A stretch of DNA of 5,291 nucleotides from Nitrospinaceae bacterium (GTDB lineage Bacteria; Nitrospinota; Nitrospinia; Nitrospinales; VA-1), in NCBI GenBank assembly GCA_029261675.1, contig JAJDBA010000172.1:1-5291 (forward strand), in the 5' to 3' direction. Every line of letters begins with the position of its first letter. Within the stretch, counting starts at the first letter, position 1. A model generated the notes under the pieces. It saw only the letters and a list, made by a program, of their open reading frames with translations, did no database searches and had not been told where the DNA came from. Shown piece by piece: positions 1 through 5,291 of this stretch. Made by a program: the position numbers and the translations under genes.

Positions 1-2088
1 GAGCATGAAATTTTTGGCAGGTCACACAAACATCGGCATAGAAAGAAATCCAATTCAAAGAGTTTTCAAAGAGGATTGAAAGATTTAAAAAAGGGAGACT
101 ATCTTGTACATGTTGATTATGGCATCGGTCTTTATCTCGGAACAAAGGAAATAAAGACTGGTATGGGAAGTGGAGAGTTTTTGAATATCGAATATGCCGA
201 CGATGAGAAACTTTACCTTCCCATGGAAGGATTGGGGTTTGTTCAGAAATATGTGGGTGGTTCCGATACCCCTCCTCCTTTAAGCAAAATGGGAGGGATT
301 GCCTGGAAAAGACAAAAGAAGAAAGTAAAAGAAGCTATTGAAGAGATGGCTGGAGATTTGTTGAAACTTTACGCGTCAAGAGAGTTGGCTAAAGGACAAG
401 CTTTTTCAGCAAACACATTATTGGTGCGTGAATTTGCAGACTCTTTTGAATATGAAGAAACAGATGACCAGTTGAAAGCCATTGAAGAAGTAGAAAATGA
501 CTTGGAAAGCGATAAGCCTACAGACCGACTCATTTGTGGTGATGTGGGTTATGGAAAAACAGAAGTTGCCATGCGCGCAGCATTTAAAGTTGTTCTAGAC
601 AAAAAACAGGTGGCGGTACTGGTACCGACCACGATTCTAGCGCAACAACATCTGCAGACATTTCAGGAACGTTTCAAAGAATATCCTGTCAGCATTGATA
701 TGGTCAACCGCTTCAGAACACCGCGCGAGCAAAAAGCGACATTGGAAAAGTTAAAGCGAGGTGAGGTGGATATTATTATCGGTACTCATCGGTTGCTTTC
801 CAAGGATGTGGAGTTTGCTTCATTGGGACTGATCGTGGTGGATGAAGAGCAGAGGTTCGGGGTGAAGCACAAAGAAAAATTGAAAAAGCTCAGAAACTCG
901 GTCGATATTTTAACACTTACCGCAACGCCCATTCCACGCACCCTGCATTTTTCTTTAATGGGAGTACGAGATTTAAGTGTGATAGAGACTCCGCCGCTGG
1001 ATCGGCTTGCTGTTAAAACATTTATAAGAAAGTTTGATGAAGAGGTAATTCGTGATGCCATTTTGCGAGAGGTGGACAGAGGCGGGCAGGTGTTTTTCGT
1101 GCACAATAAAATTCACAGTATCCATTCAATTGCGGAACTGATACAGACGCTGGTGCCAGGAGTTGTGATTGATATTGCACATGGTCAATTGCCGGAACAT
1201 CAACTTGAAAAAGTTATGAAAAGGTTTCTCGAAAAAGAGGTGGATGTTTTACTTAGCACTTCTATTGTTGAGTCTGGATTGGATATTCCTTCCGCTAATA
1301 CCATTATCATCAATCGCGCTGATCAGTTTGGATTGGCACAACTTTATCAACTGCGTGGTCGTGTAGGCAGGTACAAGCATCAGGCCTATGCCTATTTATT
1401 GATTCCAGGTGCTGGTATTTTGAGCAACGAAGCACGCAAGCGTCTTGAAGCTATGGAGGAGTTGAGTGAATTGGGAGCAGGTTTCCAAATGGCTGCAAGA
1501 GATATGGAAATAAGAGGCGTTGGTAATATGCTGGGCAGTAACCAATCTGGACATATTGCTTCTGTGGGTTTCGATCTTTACTGCAAGCTGGTCGAGGACA
1601 TGGCTAAGGATATTCGCGGTGAAAAGGTGGAAGCCAGAGTGGATACAGAAATCAATCTTATGATAAAAGGTTTTATTCCCAATGAATATATTCCTGACCT
1701 AAATCAAAGGTTGGATTTTTATCGCCGAATACAAATTGCCTCAGACAGAAATGAATGTATGGAATTGTCTCGAGAAATGAGTGATCGGTTTGGTCCACGT
1801 CCAGAGCCCGTGGAGAAATTGCTGGCGTTACTTGAAATTCGTGTGTTGTGTCAGAGGTTGCATATAAGCAAAGCGCAGATGAAAAATGGTGAGGTTTTTC
1901 TGACATTGCTCCCCTCTACGCCACTCAGTGCCGAAGACCTTACGGCTATTCTTGATGGGCGATTAAAAATGTTGTCTGAATTTCAAATAGGTATTCTTCT
2001 AGAAAGAAAGGGTTGGCAGACAGATTTGAAAATGGTTTGTGAGTATCTGCAAAAACTTTCTCGATCATTGACTTTAAAAAAGGTATGA
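1..2088 (+). CDS. mfd: Transcription-repair coupling factor Mfd, C-terminal part (5' end outside window)
   Basis: Mfd is a cytoplasmic ATP-dependent DNA translocase that displaces RNA polymerase stalled at lesions and recruits UvrA for nucleotide excision repair. The frame is open from base 1, so the TTG at 76 is not a real start. About 695 codons are present of a family length near 1150; the N-terminal UvrB-like region is missing. In window residue numbers: a basic linker (10-20); the RNA-polymerase-interacting domain, beginning KKGDYLVHVDYGIG (30-43); Walker A GDVGYGKTE (180-188, bases 538-564); motif VPTTILAQQ; the DEEQ box (281-284, bases 841-852); TATPIPRTL (307-315); and the second RecA lobe with STSIVESGLDIP, then FGLAQLYQLRGRVGR (443-457), the region of the Mfd/RecG TRG translocation motif. 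The C-terminal D7 domain follows (from about 555, MIKGFIPNEYIPD), at normal length. All visible catalytic motifs are intact. RecG is excluded by the RID and D7 domains. Confidence 0.97.
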   Translation, partial: EHEIFGRSHKHRHRKKSNSKSFQRGLKDLKKGDYLVHVDYGIGLYLGTKEIKTGMGSGEFLNIEYADDEKLYLPMEGLGFVQKYVGGSDTPPPLSKMGGIAWKRQKKKVKEAIEEMAGDLLKLYASRELAKGQAFSANTLLVREFADSFEYEETDDQLKAIEEVENDLESDKPTDRLICGDVGYGKTEVAMRAAFKVVLDKKQVAVLVPTTILAQQHLQTFQERFKEYPVSIDMVNRFRTPREQKATLEKLKRGEVDIIIGTHRLLSKDVEFASLGLIVVDEEQRFGVKHKEKLKKLRNSVDILTLTATPIPRTLHFSLMGVRDLSVIETPPLDRLAVKTFIRKFDEEVIRDAILREVDRGGQVFFVHNKIHSIHSIAELIQTLVPGVVIDIAHGQLPEHQLEKVMKRFLEKEVDVLLSTSIVESGLDIPSANTIIINRADQFGLAQLYQLRGRVGRYKHQAYAYLLIPGAGILSNEARKRLEAMEELSELGAGFQMAARDMEIRGVGNMLGSNQSGHIASVGFDLYCKLVEDMAKDIRGEKVEARVDTEINLMIKGFIPNEYIPDLNQRLDFYRRIQIASDRNECMELSREMSDRFGPRPEPVEKLLALLEIRVLCQRLHISKAQMKNGEVFLTLLPSTPLSAEDLTAILDGRLKMLSEFQIGILLERKGWQTDLKMVCEYLQKLSRSLTLKKV
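2080..2083 (+). promoter_or_regulatory. Shine-Dalgarno AAGG deciding the lipoprotein start
   Basis: AAGG lies inside the last codons of mfd. It is 7 bases from the ATG at 2091 but only 1 base from the in-frame ATG at 2085, which overlaps the mfd stop as ATGA. The spacing favours 2091, two codons downstream. Both starts give the same lipoprotein signal peptide, so the choice does not affect function. Confidence 0.55.
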
Positions 2089-2090
2089 GT

Positions 2091-3056
2091 ATGAGAAGTT
2101 ATTTAAAGCTCTTCCTGATAGTGTCAGTGATTTCTCTTTTAAGCTCTTGCTTTAATAATAATCCTCCTGGAGGAGAGGTAGCGAATGATGCGGTTGTTTT
2201 GAAAGTGAATGATGAAAAAATTACTGCAAAACAATTCGATAAAGTATTGGGAGCACAAAAAAAAATTTTTAGAGTTCAAAACCTTGAAGAACTCAAACCA
2301 GAGGAATTAGTTTGGATTAAAACAAGAGTGCTGGATGAATTAATTAGAAATACTTTGATTTTACAAGAAATAGCTAAAGAAAATATTTCTATTGAACAGA
2401 ATGTTCTGGAAAGTACTTTGAAAAAAGCAAGGGAGGGGTACCTTGAGGGGGCGTTTGAGAAAACGTTAGATATGAGGGGTATTTCAATTGCAGATTGGGA
2501 GAAATCTATAGAAAGGAAACTCCTGACAAATGAATTGATTCATCAACAGGTGAATAGTAAAGTGTCAGTAGGTGATAAGGAATTACGTGAGTATTTCGAT
2601 AAGAATAATAAGGATTTCCATAAAAAGGAGCAAGTAAGAGCTCTTCACATTATGGTCGAGTCTGAAGAAGAAATCCGAGAAATACAAAAAGAACTGAGCA
2701 GCAAACAAAAGACCTTTCCAGCTCTTGCTATGGAATATTCTTTAGGTCCCGAAGGTGCCCAAGGTGGAGATTTAGGATATTTTGAAGCCGGACAGATGCC
2801 GGAAGAGTTTGATGATGTTTTTAAATTAAAAATAAATAAAGTCAGCGGTATTATTAAGACGCCTTACGGTTTTCACTTATTCAAGGTGGTGGATAAAATA
2901 GAAGAAAGAAAAATGGATTTTGAAGAATCTAAGAGTAGGGTTAAAAAAATTCTTCTTCAGCATCTTCAAGATCAGGCTTTTCAGGAATGGTTTTTAAAGC
3001 TTAAACAAGATTCCAAAATAGAAATTGAATATGAAACTCTTGAAAAAATTAATTGA
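2091..3056 (+). CDS. Parvulin-type peptidyl-prolyl cis-trans isomerase lipoprotein (PpiC/PrsA/SurA-like)
   Basis: Predicted periplasm-facing, lipid-anchored prolyl isomerase and folding chaperone, 321 residues. The N-terminus has Arg/Lys, a hydrophobic stretch and the lipobox LSSC with Cys20 as the lipidation site. Residue +2 is Phe, not Asp, so by the E. coli Lol rule (if it applies) it would go to the outer membrane. Residues about 36-165 form a helical SurA_N-like chaperone domain starting VVLKVNDEKITAKQFDKV. The parvulin domain spans about 181-268: RALHIM (His186), GGDLGYF (225-231), QMPEEF (Met236, Phe240) and YGFHLFKV (His262), matching the conserved His/Met/Phe/His set of the fold. A helix with QEWFLKLK then an IEIEYE strand closes the protein, as in SurA. 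The gene starts 2 bases after mfd and overlaps surA by 26 bases, so co-translation is likely. The family is clear; PrsA, PpiC or SurA naming is arbitrary without a tree, so no symbol is given. An ATG at 2085 is the alternative start. Confidence 0.9.
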   Translation: MRSYLKLFLIVSVISLLSSCFNNNPPGGEVANDAVVLKVNDEKITAKQFDKVLGAQKKIFRVQNLEELKPEELVWIKTRVLDELIRNTLILQEIAKENISIEQNVLESTLKKAREGYLEGAFEKTLDMRGISIADWEKSIERKLLTNELIHQQVNSKVSVGDKELREYFDKNNKDFHKKEQVRALHIMVESEEEIREIQKELSSKQKTFPALAMEYSLGPEGAQGGDLGYFEAGQMPEEFDDVFKLKINKVSGIIKTPYGFHLFKVVDKIEERKMDFEESKSRVKKILLQHLQDQAFQEWFLKLKQDSKIEIEYETLEKIN

Positions 3057-4323
3057 TCAGACCTTTCTTACAATCCTTTTGTTTCTGATATTTTTCATGT
3101 CAGATACAGCAATGGCGAAAGTGCTTGATCGTGTTGTTGCAAAGGTGAATAGCGAAATCATTACTTTGAGTTCTGTCAATGAAAGAGTGGAGCTTCTTAA
3201 ACAAAAATATAGAGGTAATTTACAAGGCCGCAGTGAAAAAGAGATTTTAGAGGAAGCTCTGCATACGATTGTAGAGGAAAAACTCCAACTTCAGGAAGGA
3301 AAGAAAAGGGGGCTTGCGGTAGATGATTCAGCAGTGGAAGCCGCTGTAACGGACATAGAAAAGAAGAACGGTTTGCAGGAGGGGCAGTTGGCCTCAATGC
3401 TGGAGTCGGAGGGCAGATCGATGGAGTCCTATAAAAACCATATTCGGGATCAGATTCTCGTGTCGAAGGTGGTTCGTTTTGAATTGGGCAGTCGTGTGAC
3501 TGTAAGTGAAAGAAATATCGCAAAATATTACCATAATAACCAGAAAGACTTTTGGGACCCAGGCAAGGCTCGGGTAAGGCATATCCTCATTCTTACTGAA
3601 AAAGGATTGTCCACAGATAAAAAGAAAAAAAAGTTTTTACAAGCCAAAGAAATTCTTCAAGAAATTAAAAGAGGTAAAGATTTTGCTGATGCTGCAAGAG
3701 AGTATTCAGAAGATATCTCAGCCAGTGAAGGGGGCGATGTTGGTTATATTGAAAAAGGCAAGATGGTCCCTGAATTTGAAAACGCGGTTTATAGTATGAA
3801 AGAAGGGGAGATTAGCGATATCGTTGAGACAGCGTATGGCTATCATATAATTAAAGTTGCGGAAGTTTTACCTGGTAGGACGCTTCCTCTAAAAGATGTT
3901 AAGAATAAAATTCAATTCATTCTTTCCAACAAAAAACAAAAGTCGGCTTACGAAGAATGGATGGACGAGTTGAAAAAGTCTGCATTTATTGAGACTTCAC
4001 TGTTCGAAGAAGCAAAAAAATATACCAACCTTTCTAGTTCGGTCAATGACCAACGTCGTAATACGGGTTCTGTTAAATCCAATGGCTTATCGCAAAAAAA
4101 ACGCTTGTCCCGAAATAGTGCAAAAAAAAGGGAAATGCAGGATAAGTGGGAGGAAATGTATAAATCTGTTGAAAAATCAAAGCAGACAAATCGTAGCCAA
4201 AACGGTTCTCCTCTTCAAACCTTGGAGCAAAAATTGCAACGCATAAAGGAACTGCGCTCTGATGAGAAGATTACAGAAGCTGAATATCAAAGACGCAAAC
4301 AAAGGTTGCTGGACAGTCTCTAA
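3031..4323 (+). CDS. surA: SurA-type periplasmic chaperone / peptidyl-prolyl isomerase with C-terminal SHOCT-like tail
   Basis: Periplasmic chaperone expected to escort unfolded outer-membrane proteins towards the BAM machinery; 430 residues from the ATG at 3031. A TTG two codons upstream (3025) is a less likely start. No strong Shine-Dalgarno is seen, and the start lies inside the preceding gene, so translational coupling is likely. The signal peptide has a Lys-rich start, a hydrophobic core and a predicted signal peptidase I cut after AMA (residue 29). The SurA N-domain begins DRVVAKVNSEIITLS. One parvulin domain spans about 181-276: RVRHILI (His184), GGDVGYI (234-240), Met245/Phe249 and YGYHIIKV (His272). 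E. coli SurA has two parvulin domains; this has one. The closing helix EEWMDELKKSAFIET (about 308-322) completes the usual core. About 105 extra residues follow: a Lys/Arg/Ser/Asn/Gln-rich linker, then a SHOCT-like module (397-430). The SurA name rests on domain order and the soluble signal peptide; a generic PpiC-family name is the alternative. Confidence 0.88.
   Translation: MKLLKKLIDQTFLTILLFLIFFMSDTAMAKVLDRVVAKVNSEIITLSSVNERVELLKQKYRGNLQGRSEKEILEEALHTIVEEKLQLQEGKKRGLAVDDSAVEAAVTDIEKKNGLQEGQLASMLESEGRSMESYKNHIRDQILVSKVVRFELGSRVTVSERNIAKYYHNNQKDFWDPGKARVRHILILTEKGLSTDKKKKKFLQAKEILQEIKRGKDFADAAREYSEDISASEGGDVGYIEKGKMVPEFENAVYSMKEGEISDIVETAYGYHIIKVAEVLPGRTLPLKDVKNKIQFILSNKKQKSAYEEWMDELKKSAFIETSLFEEAKKYTNLSSSVNDQRRNTGSVKSNGLSQKKRLSRNSAKKREMQDKWEEMYKSVEKSKQTNRSQNGSPLQTLEQKLQRIKELRSDEKITEAEYQRRKQRLLDSL
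4219..4320 (+). other. SHOCT-like C-terminal module encoded in surA
   Basis: The last 34 codons of surA encode a two-helix pattern: LEQKLQRIKELRSDEKITEA, then EYQRRKQRLLDSL. This resembles the SHOCT (short C-terminal) domain consensus of leucine-spaced first helix, ELR, a short turn, IT-x-x-E-[FY] and K-x-x-LL. SHOCT modules sit at protein C-termini and are thought to mediate oligomerisation or interactions; their role on a SurA is unknown to me. The assignment is by eye and the module is short. Confidence 0.65.
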
Positions 4324-4343
4324 TAATAATCGCTTGATTCTGT

Positions 4344-4395
4344 TTATCCCTCCTAATTTTTACCGCCAGAAATCTGATTTGTAGTTAAGGGATGA
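4344..4395 (+). promoter_or_regulatory. Imperfect inverted repeat over the tilS ribosome binding site
   Basis: TTATCCCT (4344-4351) can pair with AGGGATGA (4388-4395), 8 pairs including one U-G. After a 2-base bulge, TAATT (4354-4358) can pair with AGTTA (4383-4387), 5 pairs including one U-G, leaving a 24-base loop. The right arm contains most of the tilS Shine-Dalgarno. It is not terminator-like, since it has few G-C pairs and no U tract follows. It could limit tilS initiation, but an AT-rich spacer can form such a structure by chance. The rest of the 75-base gap holds no convincing promoter. Confidence 0.3.
4387..4391 (+). promoter_or_regulatory. Shine-Dalgarno AAGGG of tilS
   Basis: AAGGG sits 7 bases upstream of the ATG at 4399, the best ribosome binding site in the window. 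Another ATG at 4392 is in a different frame and meets a stop after ten codons, so 4399 is the start. Confidence 0.75.
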
Positions 4396-4398
4396 TTT

Positions 4399-5291
4399 AT
4401 GAACTCTTTTCTAATAAATATTGAACAAGTCTTAAGAGGGTTGATTACGCCCGGAGATAAAGTCTTGGTCGGTGTTTCTGGTGGTGCTGATTCAATTGCT
4501 CTTCTTCACGTTCTTTATTGGTTTTCCCGAATTCAAAGTTACAATTTGACAGTTGTTCATATTAATCATATGGCGAGAGGAAAAGATTCCGATGCTGACG
4601 CTGATTTTGTCGAAAGTGTCGCAGAGAATTTGAAGCTGCCTTTCTATCTAAAAAAAATTGATGTTGCTAATGAACGTCTGCAATTAAAGACCTCTTTTCA
4701 AGATGCGGCTAGAATACTTCGCTATCAATTTTTTGAAGAAATCTTGCAGTCAGTTGGAGGGAATAAGGTCGCTTTGGGGCATTCTGCAGACGATCAGGTC
4801 GAAACCATTCTGATGAATATTGTCCGAGGGACGGGTTTGAAGGGGTTGACGGGGATCCCTCAGGTGAGAGGCTATATTATTCGACCCTTTTTGGGAATTC
4901 ACAGGAAAGACTTGGAAGTGTATCTCAAAGAAAATGATATTTCTTTTCGGGAAGATTCTTCAAATTTAGATAAAAAGTATCTACGCAACAGAATTCGACA
5001 TGAGTTGATCCCGCATCTCGAGACTTACAATCCTAGTATAAAGAAATGTCTACAGGAAATGTCGGGAATTGCGAGGGAGGAGGATTCTTTATTGTCTCAT
5101 ATGACAAGAGATATCATTAGTCAAAAGCTCGGCGAGCGTAACGAAAAATATATTGTTTGGGACATTGAAAATTTCCAATCCTATCCCATTGCATTGAGGC
5201 AAAGGCTTGTGCGAGAGATTTTTTGTCGTATTACAGGAGATATGCAGGCGATCACCGCTTATCATGTTCAACAAATTATTAACCTTTTTAA
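4399..5291 (+). CDS. tilS: tRNA(Ile)-lysidine synthetase TilS, N-terminal part (3' end outside window)
   Basis: TilS uses ATP to attach lysine to C34 of the CAU-anticodon tRNA(Ile), making lysidine, so that the tRNA reads AUA and is charged with isoleucine instead of methionine; it acts in the cytoplasm and is usually essential. The frame is open from the ATG at 4399 to the window end: 297 codons of a usual 430-470. The N-type ATP pyrophosphatase domain shows the PP-loop SGGADS (27-32), HINHMARG (54-61), QDAARILRY (101-109), GHSADDQVET (127-136) and RGTGLKGLTGIP (143-154). RPFLG (162-166), EDSSN (185-189) and RNRIRHELIP (196-205) follow, all typical of TilS. The middle helical region begins after that; the C-terminal domain is not in view. 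The PP-loop and DDQ-ET residues are intact, so the enzyme should be active. The start is supported by a good AAGGG Shine-Dalgarno. It lies 75 bases after surA, possibly in the same transcript. MesJ is an older name. Confidence 0.96.
   Translation, partial: MNSFLINIEQVLRGLITPGDKVLVGVSGGADSIALLHVLYWFSRIQSYNLTVVHINHMARGKDSDADADFVESVAENLKLPFYLKKIDVANERLQLKTSFQDAARILRYQFFEEILQSVGGNKVALGHSADDQVETILMNIVRGTGLKGLTGIPQVRGYIIRPFLGIHRKDLEVYLKENDISFREDSSNLDKKYLRNRIRHELIPHLETYNPSIKKCLQEMSGIAREEDSLLSHMTRDIISQKLGERNEKYIVWDIENFQSYPIALRQRLVREIFCRITGDMQAITAYHVQQIINLF

Noticed and set aside
76..78. TTG as the start of mfd
   Set aside because: The frame is open and Mfd-like upstream to base 1 (linker before the RNA-polymerase-interacting domain), so this is an internal Leu codon.
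786..1106. 106-codon open frame on the - strand inside mfd
   Set aside because: Lies wholly within the conserved Mfd helicase region; its translation is low-complexity Ser/Thr-rich with no family resemblance.
1673..1906. 77-codon open frame on the - strand inside mfd
   Set aside because: Antisense to the conserved D7 region with no recognisable protein features.
3197..3582. Two overlapping - strand open frames inside surA
   Set aside because: Antisense to the SurA N-domain, Pro/Ser-rich or featureless translations, no supporting ribosome site.
3989..4246. 85-codon + strand open frame in another frame of surA
   Set aside because: Overlaps the Lys-rich linker of surA and looks like a shadow of A-rich codons; kept only as the end point of a possible slippage product.
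4328..4339. Small hairpin AATC-GCTT-GATT after the surA stop
   Set aside because: Four weak pairs and no T tract; not a terminator and expected by chance.
4334..4362. Possible sigma-70 promoter before tilS (TTGATT with a -10 about 17 bases on)
   Set aside because: The would-be -10 (TTTTTA) matches the consensus poorly; I see no convincing promoter in the gap.
5089..5274. 61-codon open frame on the - strand inside tilS
   Set aside because: Antisense to the tilS middle region with no recognisable features.

Overview
The window is an ordinary-looking, gene-dense chromosomal segment from a Gram-negative (outer-membrane-bearing) bacterium. All four genes lie on the + strand: the 3' part of mfd, a parvulin-type prolyl isomerase lipoprotein, a SurA-type periplasmic chaperone, and the 5' part of tilS. 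SurA implies an outer membrane. Base composition is AT-rich (roughly 40% GC by eye). The four-gene order is compatible with a deltaproteobacterial or Nitrospinota-like marine lineage, but that is a guess; the sequence does not fix the phylum.

Layout. Bases 1-2088 hold the last 695 codons of mfd (transcription-repair coupling factor), which enters already open at base 1. Two bases after its stop comes a secreted lipoprotein with one parvulin domain (2091-3056). The last 26 bases of that gene overlap the start of surA (3031-4323), which encodes a SurA with a signal peptide, the SurA N-domain and only one parvulin domain, plus an extra basic tail ending in a SHOCT-like helical module. A 75-base gap then leads to tilS (4399-5291, cut by the window end), the tRNA(Ile)-lysidine synthetase.

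How the genes relate. The tight packing of mfd, the lipoprotein and surA suggests one transcript with translational coupling. The two isomerases probably form a membrane-anchored plus soluble pair handling outer-membrane protein folding in the periplasm. mfd and tilS are housekeeping genes (DNA repair and tRNA decoding) with no obvious functional link to them. The gap before tilS holds a good Shine-Dalgarno sequence and an imperfect inverted repeat that could mask it; no convincing promoter or terminator is visible there.

I found no mobile element, CRISPR array, RNA gene or clearly new system. The least ordinary point is the SurA tail: a low-complexity basic linker, carrying two 8-A tracts, that ends in a SHOCT-like module.
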